Part shown: positions 35,018 to 46,639 of the stretch, in pieces
How the letters are laid out: every line of letters starts with the position of its first letter
How positions within the stretch are numbered: the stretch's first letter is position 1
Assembly: GCA_003024785.1 (NCBI GenBank)
Contig: PUQB01000025.1
Span: forward strand, 992,001 to 1,056,000
Direction of reading: 5' to 3'
DNA from: Selaginella tamariscina
Taxonomy: Eukaryota; Streptophyta; Lycopodiopsida; Selaginellales; Selaginellaceae
DNA: 64,000 nucleotides
Program-made: the position numbers and the translations under genes
The notes under the pieces: generated by a model
The model's input: the letters and a program-made list of their open reading frames with translations, nothing else
Databases searched by the model: none
What the model was told of the DNA's origin: nothing

Positions 35018-36399
35018 GCAAAAGAGCAACAAGCTTAGTCATGAACCCAGAAGCTCTCTTACTACATACTCTACCTTATTTATGTGATAGAGGCCCCCCC
35101 TGTTTTCATGTTTACATAAGTGGGCTAGAACGAAATCTCATTTCTAAAGGGAATATACTTGGTGAGTTATCTATCGACCCCTAAACCCTAACCTGTCAAA
35201 CCTAGGGGTATTTCTAAACATATCCGACATGCCAAAACTCACCGGAACTAATCATTAACCCAACCGGGACACGAAAAACCAAGGTAAGAGTTTTCTAAAT
35301 GGAAGTGCTAACTTTGCCTAAAATTTCTTACAAATACCTAATGACACCCGGTCGGACCATCACTAAATACCCAAGTGTACTAAGCAGGCATGTTTCCTCT
35401 ACACCTAGGGCTTATCAACATAGTACAGTAGGTAACAACAATCAACATCCAAAGTAAAGGGGTCGTAATAAAAACTATGACAATTATAATCAATTCATAA
35501 TAACATAAAAAGCACTACCATCGTAGATAATAAGCATTTTATAAGAATATTCAAGACTAGTTTTTAGTATTAGAATATTATTAAAACCAATATATTTGAT
35601 TTAAGCCTTTTTTAATATTTTTAAATTAACGGCTCAGCAAAGCAATCGAGACAAGTTTAACTTTCTTTTTTTATGAAAATATTCTTTTCTTAAAATATTG
35701 CTTCCTTAAACTTAATAAGCCATCTTGTAATATAATAGAACTTTCTAGAACTAAAATATATTAAAATCAAAAAATATTTAGTAAATAAGAAATATTCTAG
35801 GAATCCATGAAACATGCTTATTTTTATTTAAGAGTTTTTTTATTCAAGAGAACCAACTAGTTAAGAAGTTTAAAAGTTATTATCAGAGTACTTCAATATT
35901 GTGCTTTTATTATTAAAATATTTGAAATTTAAGTAACTTAAATTCCCTTAAACTCTTATTGATTTAATTAACTTAACATATTTATTTCTTATAAACATAA
36001 CATGTAAATACTATTATCATTATTTACATATGAATGTGGTTAGAATATTGATAGTAAATAAAATATTAAATTAAAGAAAAACATTAATAGTAAATATGTA
36101 TTTTATGTTATACAATAAGTTATTGACATTCACCCAATTTGTGCAAGGAAAATAACAAGTATCTACAATATATATAAAAAATAAATATTTAATATATATT
36201 TTGAATGTTTAATTTAAACTTTGCTTTTTTGAGATTGAGTATATATAAAGTTTCACACAAAATAAATCATTAGTTTATACATAGTATATGTATTCCATAC
36301 ATGCATATATATATAAGTAAATGCTAAAAACTATTTAAATATACTTACAAATTAAAAAAGAAAATGTTAAAAAAGTTAAAATTTACAACATACATATAT
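35018..36399. repeat. P450-C downstream flank, separated from its gene by E2
   Basis: Collinear with 4802-6262, which lies directly downstream of P450-B. The match resumes only at 51176, on the far side of E2, showing that E2 inserted into this flank. Confidence 0.75.
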
Positions 36400-36426
36400 A
36401 TGCACGTTGTAACTAAAGTGGGCATG
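36400..36426. repeat. Left terminal inverted repeat of E2, copy 1
   Basis: It starts ATGCACGTTGTAACTAAA. The 27 bp match the inverted 51149-51175 with two mismatches, and the same 27 bp start copy 2 at 54456. Confidence 0.88.
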
Positions 36427-36688
36427 ATACGTGAAAATGGGAATATAAAATAAATTACTAATTAATACTTAAGTTTTAATTATTAATTAATCATTTAATT
36501 AATATGTAATTAAGCCTTAAATATTAATTAATTAATTAATTAATCCTTCAATAACCTTACTTAGTAAGGAATATTCCTAAAATATCTTAGAATATTCATA
36601 TTATTCTAAAAATAGTTTACAATAATGAAGAAATACTATCAAACATAATTACAAATGAAATCATTTTCTTATCAACATGTTAATTTTT
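36427..36688. other. E2 left subterminal region
   Basis: Strongly AT-rich, with TTAATTAATTAATTAATTAA tracts and the AATATTC words also found near 51030-51100 and in the MULE ends. No gene. Confidence 0.5.
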
Positions 36689-37879
36689 TTATAAATACTT
36701 TCTTTCTATCATACAAAGAAATCTTTTCATTTTGTCTAAATCATCACTCTCCGGATTAATCAAATCATTTTGGTCAATATCTTGATGTTGTTGCCACCAC
36801 TTAACACTCTCACGAATGCAATTGGGAGTTGCCATCCTTGTTAATACATAAGATGTGATAAGAGAAGGTCTGCATAAAGGCTCATCTAAAAACTGACGTT
36901 CCTTAAGAATAATATTATAAAGCGCCCGGTTGCTATCCTTCATTTTATAAAATTCAATATCACGAGAAAGAAAAGCTTCAGGAAATGTATGATACGGTGG
37001 ATACTGCTCACAAAAATTTTCGAGATTCTTCTTTCTGAGGCACGTATCCAAGTAGTTCACTAGCTCATCCATGATATCGGTATCAGAATATGGATCGAAA
37101 GTGATTGGATGAATACAAGCAATGTTTTGGTTGAGCATAGCCTTCTGAGGAGAGTCGTCTACTACTAAGATATGTGCATTCTTCGTTATCCTTAAGCGAC
37201 TGATCTCCCCATGAGTCCCAATTATTCTTTCATTCTTGAAGAAGTATGGCTTGCTTTCCTTTCTTATATTGTGAAATTCGAGAGGTTTATGACACATTCG
37301 CTGGTCAAAAATCCAATCTTTACGAATCACCTCTTCTGCAACACTACAATGTTTCTTAAGTAAACTCAACAGCGGTGTTAAGTTATGAATCTGCATGCAT
37401 GACCAAATCCCCACAAGCGCACCCATCTCCTTAAGCTTTTGAAAGAGACGATCCAACCCTGGACGAAAAATAATATCATATCGAAATTTACCATGACAAG
37501 GAATGAAATCTCCTTGTTTGATTTCTGTTTTTCTATCCTCGGGCCTTTGTCGATGAAGCAGAACACCATTGACATCCAACAACACAATATGGCCATGAGT
37601 AACATGAGATAGCGTTGCCTCTTGAATACTTTGCAAATCACTTGTTTGCTCCCTTTCACATTTATCCGTTGCCACTATTTCGTTGCCTATCCCTTCATCA
37701 TTTAATTGTACATCATCCTTACAAGATTCAGATATTGCATGCGCTGAAGAAATTGATTTCGGAACTGAAGCCAATAAAAATGATGATGCAAAAACTGAAG
37801 TGGCCCCCATGGTAACGATGTTTTGAGCTGCATTATTATCCATTTCCTGCATGAACTCTGTCATTCTGACATGTGGCAC
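36689..37879 (-). CDS. FCP1-like HAD-family phosphatase, E2 copy 1
   Basis: 396 residues, intact. The HAD motif I region is LLDVNGVLL (about residue 102), where the canonical DxDGT has N in place of the second D, as in plant FCP1-homology proteins of the DxNG type. Then come RPGLDRLFQ and VGIWSCMQIHN (motif II region), DWIFDQRMC, and the C-terminal VVDDSPQKAMLN, the conserved aspartate pair of motif IV. FCP1 relatives dephosphorylate serines, classically of the RNA polymerase II tail. The replaced second aspartate makes catalysis uncertain. The first 90 residues have no recognised domain. Upstream on minus, a GT-AG intron at about 37913-37871 may join an earlier exon, so the start is uncertain. 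Copy 2 (54746-55936) is also open, with only a few replaced residues, which suggests constraint or recent transposition. Confidence 0.8.
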   Translation of the reverse strand: MPHVRMTEFMQEMDNNAAQNIVTMGATSVFASSFLLASVPKSISSAHAISESCKDDVQLNDEGIGNEIVATDKCEREQTSDLQSIQEATLSHVTHGHIVLLDVNGVLLHRQRPEDRKTEIKQGDFIPCHGKFRYDIIFRPGLDRLFQKLKEMGALVGIWSCMQIHNLTPLLSLLKKHCSVAEEVIRKDWIFDQRMCHKPLEFHNIRKESKPYFFKNERIIGTHGEISRLRITKNAHILVVDDSPQKAMLNQNIACIHPITFDPYSDTDIMDELVNYLDTCLRKKNLENFCEQYPPYHTFPEAFLSRDIEFYKMKDSNRALYNIILKERQFLDEPLCRPSLITSYVLTRMATPNCIRESVKWWQQHQDIDQNDLINPESDDLDKMKRFLCMIERKYL

Positions 37880-38147
37880 AAGAAATTGTCGCCAAACCCC
37901 TCTCTTACCTCATGGCAATGCTGAAAATCCATGTTCTCAATTATTTCATTACATCTGCAAAATGATAATTAGCTGACCTTAAAATTATCAAGGTATATTA
38001 TTTACCTTGTTAATGTGTGACCCATGTTTGAACTAAAAGCTTCATTAATCCTTGAGAATTTATTTTCTGTACAAATATAAAAGAAATATACAAAAATGCC
38101 TTATGTTACACTCATTTACAACTATTCATCACTCTATCAATTCATTA

Positions 38148-41100
38148 TCAATTCTTCTTCGCTATTACCTTCTGATGAGGCGAAGAAGGTCTAAGCCGCT
38201 TGTGAGATGGTTCAAGATCTTCTGCATCTTCTATTGATGTTTCCATGGGTCCTGGAGTGTGCGAATGTTCTGTACTCCTCGAGATAACTTCCGGTCTAAT
38301 ATCTGATTGATGTTCGTTCTCAGACTCCGAGATTGAACCAGATTCACCTTCAGAGCTATCGCACTTATCTGGAGGGAACTTTCTCAAATACGCCTTTATG
38401 GATTCGTTGGGGTACTCAGTTGAGACCCAATCTATCCACTTGTTCAGGTCCTCAACCATGGTCTTATCCTTCTCAACGGCAAACACACATGTATGCCGAA
38501 GGTAACACTCCTTCAAGACGGACCCCCTAGTGCAGTAGTCAAAAACCCACGCATCACTGTGAGGACCCCTGATCAAGTTGACGATGCTCCGTGCCGCTTG
38601 ACTTGTAATGTTTGGATAACGTACATTGCCGAATACGTCACTCATACCTATCGGTGTATCGGATGGAGGTTCAGGGCCGTTGGAGTGCAAACAGATGCCT
38701 GGCCAGTCATTTGGAAGCTTGAAATTGTTTGGCGCATTCCTAACAACCAAGTGAACAACAGTATCAATGCACTTGGGATTAGCATCGTTCATATAAAATC
38801 CTGTCCAACGATGTCTATTCTTCTTGGCGAAGGCGAAGGCAAAAGTATCGGTGACATGAGCAAGAATCAAGAAATAAATACCTGAAAAAGTAGGTATCAG
38901 TGAAGAGCGCAAGCATGAATTCAATAATAAATACCTTCTATGTATATGCTTGCACGGCTAAGTTTCTCCACCAGATCCTCTAGTGCCCTATCTGTCGAAA
39001 GATTTTTTGACACCCGCCGATCCATCACGAACAATTGAAACGGTTTCCTACAAGCAGTGATGTTACCCCATAAAGTCTCCGAATCTAACAACAAACATCT
39101 GTAGGGCTTGTCGTGATTCGTAGCATCCTCCTTTATAAGGTTCAATTCGGTTCTCCGCTGCTGAAGGACTGCCATAAGAGAAGGCGTCATCCCAATGTTC
39201 TCCTTTTTGGCGTTGGCGTGCAATAGATTCTTGCCTAGATCTTCCGATTGGTTCACCCATTCGACAAGCATATCATCGTTCGTCACATGCAAATATTTGC
39301 TAACCTCTTCATATGTTGAAGTCGAGGTCCAACCCAGTTTGTGGCAGTGTATTCCCAACCACTCCTTGAAATGCCTGACCGTCTTCAACTCCATTGCCTT
39401 GAGATGAAAAGGAGAGGTTGGGCTGCTGTTATTAATTTGTAGTTTGCCATCGATCACCAAATCAGCCAAGACTTCCATCTCCTCCATCGTTGTTCCATTT
39501 AAAGGCTTCAACCATGTGAGCTTGAAATCGTTGTCTACATCCTTTGTAGATTGAACAGACTTAGCCTTCGGCGTCTTACTGGGTTTCTTTGCAGACTTTT
39601 CTGAGGGCTCCCCTTCACTTGTCTGCTTCTTCTTCAGTGTTCCTTTTGAAAAGGATTCCATAATCCCCAACCATTTGGCAAAGATCCTATCTTCGGGGCA
39701 AGAAATCAACATCATCAGAAATGATGTTTCCTTCCCGCCCACCTGGGCAAAATCAACTGCTGCAATTTCTTCAACTCTCTGAGGAAAAAGACAGATTAAT
39801 ATACCGGCGAGATAAATCCCGCCCAAACAATTTGCTTACCCGGTATTCCGCAGATTGTGTATTCCCTGCGGTAGCTCTTTGTGGTCGCTGAAGAGATTCC
39901 CACACGGCTCGCGTGTGTTTAAACTTCTCCCATATTTTGCTGTTGTAGTGGTTGGTGTCGGCAGCGTCCCATTCCGCCGATAACTTATGGTACTGCTCGA
40001 TTGTGAGATTCGGCTTAGCTAAAAACGCCGATCTTTTTGTCAGCTTCTCACGGGTATGCTCGGAAAGTTTTGTTGCCATCGTTCCTTTGTTGTGTTCATC
40101 GAGAAGTCGTTGGGCTGCCGTTATTGTGTGCTGGCCACTAATGATGTAGTACTTGATAGATTTTTATTCTCCGTCTGAATCTTCATGAGTTGTTCTGGTG
40201 TTGTGATCCAGACTTTGTCAGCACCCTTCCTTCTTTCATAGTATGGACACAAAACAGCATTATGTGGAACGGTATAAGAATTGTCGTCCTTCATCTTCTC
40301 CATGAGCTCAGCTACACGTTCCTGGTTGAGTGGCCTGTAATTGAAGTTTGGGTTGACGCTGCAATATTTAACCCTACAAGGATAAATCTTATCATCCAAC
40401 ATCATTTCCTTGTGACTTATTGCAGCATGAGATGCCACAGGTGCAGCTGACAAAACGATTGATGATTTTCTTTTGCGATCCGAATCAACATGTGTGATCC
40501 CCGACTGCAGCTGTTCTAGTGTTCTCGGCACACTCTTCCAGCTCCCAAAGCTTCCTAAGCAAATTGAACGTGATCTGTAGAGAACCTGAGACCGAGCCAC
40601 CTCTCAATCTCCTTATGATGTCGCTGTGTTCTTCTTCAATGTGAAGAGGGAAGATTGCTCCACTTGCTGATTTTCTGTATTGTGAAGCAATATCTCCTGA
40701 CAATACACCTACTCGATGAGTCTGAAGATCTTCGAAGTAGACATCCAGATGGATCCCCTCCATAGATGGGCTTTCGTTGAGTTGAAGAAGAACTCCAAGG
40801 TCAACATCATTAGTGAACACGTGAACGTCATTATCCACAAGTCGACAAAACCACCCGAATTAATGTTGTAACTGACGACCTCTGGATCCGAGAACGTGAC
40901 ATTGGATGGAACAAGGCATATCTGTCGAGCATCGTCCAATCTGGGTTCGCAGCCTGCTTTCGGGTGCTTGACTAGCGAATCTACTTTCCATTGTTTTGCT
41001 TGTCCATGAGATGTGACAGAGGTTAATTTGACAGCAACCATGGTTGCTCCAATGCGCTTCCCATTTATCTTAAAATATGGCCAAGTTGATTCCAGAATCC

Positions 41101-41278
41101 CCCTGCCCATCTCTTCTCCTGCTCTTGTCTTTAATGTCACCTCAATTCCACATCTGAATACAAAAATGATTAGTTCAAGTATCCGAGTATAACAGATTTT
41201 ATTTTAATTCTTACCCAGAATTTGACGACGACTCCATACTAATGACTCGATCTCCTTGTTTGATCAAATCGTCCTTCT
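38148..41278 (-). pseudogene. ParB / DNA methyltransferase-like protein, E2 copy 1 (frameshifted)
   Basis: On minus the exons are about 41278-41218 (reads KDDLIKQGDRVISMESSSNS), 41157-39842, 39780-38930 and 38882-38148, with short GT-AG introns. The N-terminal third is unrecognised. The ParB-like region (about 40400-40090) has VKYCSVNPNFNYRPLNQERV and, in copy 2, YYIISGQHTITAAQRL. The next exon has a lysine-rich KKPSKTPKAK linker and LLLDSETLWG in the position of motif IV. The last exon has AKKNRHRWTGFY and VFDYCTRGSVLKE...VFAVEKD, a degenerate SAM motif. It is the same architecture as the MULE gene at 11835-15055 but much more divergent, and the catalytic residues are not conserved. Frame breaks in this copy: near 40859, 40590 and 40160. 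It might bind DNA without methylating it. Confidence 0.7.
39806..39823. repeat. E2 palindrome inside the ParB gene intron, copy 1
   Basis: GGCGAGATAAATCCCGCC, a two-mismatch version of the array palindrome, lies in the intron between the ParB exon and the next exon. The same site is at 57858-57875 in copy 2. Confidence 0.8.
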
Positions 41279-41379
41279 GCAAAATAATACACTATAAATA
41301 TAAATTATATAAAAACGCACACACACTTGTATAAACCCGAATATACAAAAATAATACACAGAGAGAAGTAGACGTAATT

Positions 41380-41466
41380 AACTGTCCGAAGCTCACATTT
41401 GTGTTAGTGCAAAAGAAAGATAACATTTCGTTTTAGAACCACCACAAATGTGAGCTCTGGACAGTT
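41380..41466. repeat. 87-bp fold-back, E2 copy 1
   Basis: 24-bp arms AACTGTCC..AGCTCACATTTGTG (41380-41403) and their inverted partner (41443-41466) with two mismatches and a 39-bp loop. It lies just upstream of the ParB-methyltransferase gene and is conserved in copy 2. It could be a promoter structure or a tiny fold-back element. Confidence 0.8.
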
Positions 41467-41569
41467 TTACATAGATTCCTAGCTTTTACTCGAAATATTA
41501 TGATAAGATGATAAAAGTAAATAAAATGAGATATGCAACTTATATATACTAATACACATATATATTCAC

Positions 41570-43205
41570 ATGGAAGCGGGATTAATCTCGCCACCCCTTC
41601 AATGCCTCCTGAAAGAGTGGGCGGGATTAATCTCGCCACCTTTCTGGAGGCCTTGAACGGGAGTGCGGAATTAATCTTGCCACCCTTCTCGGTCTCAGAG
41701 AGAACTGGGCAGGATTTATTTCTCACACCCCTTCAGTGACTCCAGAAAGGAGGCGGGATTAATCTCGCCCACCATGTAAGGGATGGTTAAATGAATTTCC
41801 CCACCCTTCCCATTCTCTCCATTGGTATGTTGAAAACCTTCTACGTCTCAGACAGAAACGTTTGGGATTGGTCCGACTCACCAATGGAGAAAAAAGGAAG
41901 GGTGGCGGGATTCATTCCTCCAACAGGCATTGAAGACTCGGCGGGATTAATCCCGCCGCCCAGGGCCTTCACTCGGTCCCTATGCGGCGGGATTAATCCC
42001 GCCGGACGCCAATTCCCTCGCGGAATCGGGCGGGATTAATCCCGCCGCCTAGGCACTTCAGCAGGCCAATGGCGGCGGGATTAATCCCGCCGATTCCGAG
42101 CAGGGAATTGGCGTCGGCGGATTAATCCGCCCGATTCCCGAGCCAGGGAATTGGCGTCCGCGGGATTAAATCCCGCCTTCCCAGGCCCTTACTCGGGCCT
42201 TAGTCGGCGGGATTAATCCCGCCGAACGCCAATGCCCTGTGCGAAATCTTGCGGGATTAATCCCGCCGCCTAGGCCCTTCAGGCAGGCCAATGGCGGCGG
42301 GATAAATCCCGCCCGATTCCGCGCAGGGCATGCGTACGCGGCGGGATTAATCCCCCCACCATGTAAGGGATGGTGAAATTAATCCAACCACCCTTCTCAG
42401 TTCCCTCCATTGGTATTTTGTAAACCTTCTCCGTCTCAGACAGAGTTAGTCGGGATTGATTCAACATACCAATGGGGTAATGAAGGTTCGGAGATTAATC
42501 TCGCCACCGGGTAATGAAGGTTCGGAGGCTAATCCCGCCGCCCTCTCGTAAATCATGCGCTCACACATATATATTGGCTGCGGCATTTTTGAACAGGGAT
42601 GGGTGGGGGCGGGATTAATCCCGCCGCTTATATCCTGCGGAAGTGCCTGAGCGGCGGGATTAATCCCGCCGCCCTCCGTAAAGGGCATGAGCGTGGGGCC
42701 GGATTAATCCCGCCGTTCATGTCCTGCGTGAATTCCCTGGGCAGCGGGATTAATCCCGCCGCTCTACGACAAACCGAAGAGCGGCGGGATTAATCCCGCC
42801 GCCCATGGCCTGCGTGAGGGGCCTCGGCGGCGAGATTAATCCCGCCGCCCTCCCCTGTAAATGCCCTGCGCGGAATCCGCGGGATTAATCCCGCCCATTA
42901 GAATCTTCACACAGGCCATTGCCGGCGAGATAAATCCCGTCGCATTCCGCGCAGGGCATGGGGTGAGCGGCGGGATTAATCCCGCCGCCGAGGCCCCTCA
43001 CGCAGGTTATGGGAGGCGGGATGAATCCCGCCGCTCTTCGGTTTGTCGTAGAGCGGCGGGATTAATCCCGCTGCCCATAACCTGCGTGAGGGGCCTCGGC
43101 GGCGGGATTAATCCCGCCGCCATGGCCCCAACCATATAGCGGCGGGATTAATCCCGCCGCCGAGGCTATAAACCTATAGTGGCGGGATTAATCCCGCTGC
43201 TCGAG
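41570..43205. repeat. Palindrome array 1 of E2, copy 1
   Basis: More than fifteen close copies of GGCGGGATTAATCCCGCC, spaced about 40-85 bp apart. The left end (41570-41800) has weaker forms such as GGCGGGATTAATCTCGCC. Spacers are related to each other and often inverted: 42758-42845 is inverted at about 42960-43070, so palindromes sit inside a larger inverted repeat. No reading frame is needed to explain it; frames through it only repeat GGINPAA and AGLIPP. Confidence 0.9.
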
Positions 43206-43248
43206 GGGCTTAGCGAGATAAAAACACACACATATATATATGTGTGTG

Positions 43249-43299
<51 letters not shown>

Positions 43300-43968
43300 A
43301 TATATATAATATATATATATGTATGTATGTATGTATGTATAGGAGTGTACGTGTGTGTGTGCAAGAGATAGATAAATAAATAAAATTATACAGTACTGGT
43401 ACACCTAATATATGTGTGTACATAGGTATATATATGTGTGTATATGTATATCGTGTGTATGCGTGTGAGCGAAACAAATAAAATCATATAGATAAACAAA
43501 CACACACACACACATATATATACACAAGAGTGTGCGTGTGTGTGCGAAAGATAAAACTAATAAATAAATAAAATTATACAGATAAACACACACATATATA
43601 TGTGTGTATATAGATATATAATCTATAGAGAAAGAGAGAGAGTATGTGAATATATAAGCATATATATAAACTAGTGTTGTATGTATATATATATGTATAT
43701 AGGTATATATATGTGTGTATATGTATATTGTGTGTATGCGTGTGTGAGCGAAACAAATAAAATCATACAGATAAACAACACACACACACACACATATACA
43801 TACACAGGGTGTGCGTGTGTGTGCGAGAGATAAAACTAATAAATAAATAAAATTATACAGATAAACACACACATATATATATGTGTGATATAGATATATA
43901 ACCCATGTGAATATATAAGCATATATATATAAACTAGTGTTGTATACTATTTGTTAATATGCATTGAT

Positions 43969-44018
<50 letters not shown>

Positions 44019-44063
44019 AGAGATAGATCAATAAAAAAAAATTTACAGATACTGGTACACATA

Positions 44064-44128
<65 letters not shown>

Positions 44129-44425
44129 GCAGTGTGCGTGTGTGTGGGAGAGATAGATCAATAAAAAAAAATTTACAGATACTGGTACACATAATATATG
44201 TATGTATATATGTATATAGGTATATATATATATATATGTGTATATGTATATCGTGTGTATGCGTGTGTGAGCGAAACAAATAAAATCATACAGATAAACA
44301 AACACACACCCACACACACATATACATACACAGGAGTGTGCGTGTGTGTGCGAGAGATAAAACTAATAAATAAATTTATACGCACACTCCTATACATATA
44401 TACATACATACACACACACACAGAT
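43206..44425. repeat. Microsatellite field with a higher-order repeat
   Basis: Long (TG)n, (CA)n and (TA)n tracts. A TA run at about 43251-43320 could form a cruciform. A module of about 200-280 bp with 'gagtgtgcgtgtgtgtgcg', 'agataaaactaataaataaa' and 'gtgtgtatgcgtgtg..gcgaaacaaataaaatcatacag' repeats about five times. Confidence 0.85.
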
Positions 44426-46639
44426 CTCACCTGTGTGCACAGCCGCCGCCGCCGATTTCACAGCCGCCGCCTCTTGAAACCCTAAGAATATACCTAAACC
44501 CTAAAGGAATTAAATATATATATTAACCCTAATAGAATATTCCTTCTGAGAATATACTTAAACCCTTAAAATAATAAAATATAGATTCGCCCTAAACGAA
44601 TATTCTTTCATTATATTATTAGCGCGTGCGTGTGCGTGGGTGTATCACATACACCTCAAAAATATAAATCATGCAGGGATTTAACATGTGTGTGTCCATG
44701 AGAGTGTTAAAGTTTCATGTGTATCAATACATACATACACATTGCATATATTAATACACATAATATATACATACACACGTGTATACACACAGACATACAC
44801 ACATATTAGTACATAATATTAGAGAGACCGAGTACATATTATAGATCATGCATGGTGTATATGTTTGAGAGAAGAGAGACAGTACATATTAACATGGATC
44901 ATGCATGGTGTGTATGTATGAGAGAAGACAGAAAGTACACATATATACATACAGAGTACACATATATACATGCACACGTGTATACACACAGACATACATA
45001 CATATTACATGAGTAAATTCATTGTGTTACATATTAGGGTTTAGGGTTTAGGGTTTAGGGTTTGCTCCCAACAAGCTTAATATAAATATTACACATGTAA
45101 ATTCAATGTGTTACATACAGTCACACAGATTGAGTACATATATTATACATGCGTTGAACATGATGTTTTAATAAAGAAGCAACCTATTTCTTCAGTTTGG
45201 TTTAGGGTTGTGCATGTGTGTGCATATGTGTTTTTGTAAGTTCTTGTAATGCGTGTGTAAATTTATGATTGTGTTTATATATGTGTGCAAAACAAACATC
45301 GAATAATTAAGAAAATAATATTAATAAACACACTAGGAACATATTTTAAATTATACATAATAATATATGATTTTATCTAATATATAGCCATATATAGTTT
45401 TAATAATATATATTAATTTAATATTGATAAAAAGGTTTAACATTGAAATATTCTTGAAATAATAAGAAATTAATTGAGAAAATCCCATTAATATATACAA
45501 ATGTAAATTAAATACTCAAATAATTAACTAAATTAATTATCATAATCATGTTTAATATTGGAATATTCTTGGAATAATAAGAAAATAATAAAGAATATCC
45601 CATTAATATAAAGAAGATTAATTACTCAAGTAATTAAGGAAATGATATTAATATATATATTAAAACTATATATGACTATATATTAGATAAAATGATGTAT
45701 TATTATGTATAATTTAAAATATGTTCATAGTGTGTATTAATTTAATATTGATAATAAGGTTTAACACATGAATATTCTTGAAATAATAACAAATTAATTG
45801 AGAAAATCCCATTAATATATACAAATGTAGAATAATTACTGCAATAATTAAGAACAAGACTAATTTAATTATGATAATCAGGTTTAATATTAGAATATTC
45901 TTCAAATATTAATAAAATATTAAAGAATATCCCATTGATACTAGGAAATGAAAACTAAATACTCGAGTAATTAAGAAAATAATAATAATAAACAGACTAT
46001 GAATATATTTTAAATGATACATAATAATATATCAATTTATTTATTGTATAAGTATATATTTATATATATATATAATATAAATATACTTGAATACTAAGAA
46101 TGTAGAATATAGTCTAAAATTTCGTAATATTAAACAGCTTGAATCACTTGAATAACATTAAATGCAATTTTAAAATACTCATTGGAACTGGAGAGTATAT
46201 ATGTCAGAGTGTCGGATATTTGTGTCAACTCATCTTAAATTTTATTTTCTGTTCTTTTTAAAAAATTTGAATTTCTGACATATGTATTGTCGGTCTGACA
46301 TGTAAATTTGAAAATGCATTTAATTTCCAGATCTGGTTCTTTCTCCGGCAAGGGTTTTTCATTTCTGTATTTTTCACTCTTTAGATCTTCTTTTTCTTCA
46401 TAGTGATCATCTCAGGGGCGAGATTAAATTGGGTGCTATTCTTTATAGGAAAGCACGGCGCCTTCAGTGCTGTTTACAAGTATTATAAACAAATTTAAAA
46501 ATACTTATAAAGATTCACTCTCTTACATTCTCTCTTAAAATTACAATTTAGGGGTTTAGGAATGCATTAGGATTATAATATATTCCGTTAGGGATTTATC
46601 CGTTTAAATATCCTTTTAACTTAATATTCTAGGTTAACC
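44426..46639. other. AT-rich E2 interior, no gene recognised
   Basis: It starts with two GCCGCCGCC words. ATGGATCATGCATGGTGTGTATG repeats lie at 44850-44940. Two similar AT-rich blocks (about 45340-45620 and 45660-45960) share 'aatattcttgaaataataa' and 'gagaaaatcccattaatatatacaaatgta', so part is a decayed duplication, some of it inverted. No coding evidence. Confidence 0.5.
45032..45061. repeat. Interstitial telomere-type repeat, E2 copy 1
   Basis: Four TTTAGGG units in a row inside E2, the plant telomere type. Copy 2 has six units at the equivalent place. Confidence 0.9.

Noticed and set aside
42599..43139. Open frames through the palindrome arrays giving GGINPAA/AGLIPP repeat proteins
   Set aside because: Both strands and several frames are open in the same way, as expected for a palindrome without stops. 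There is no start context and no splice evidence, so these are sequence artefacts.
41930..43205. CRISPR array: short palindromic repeats at fairly regular spacing
   Set aside because: The spacers are related to each other and often inverted, repeat spacing varies, no cas genes are near, and the DNA is eukaryotic.
43179..44485. Open frames of T/H/Y/I repeats in the microsatellite field
   Set aside because: They are translations of (CA)n and (TA)n tracts.
45032..45061. A chromosome end
   Set aside because: Only a few TTTAGGG units, with element sequence continuing on both sides.
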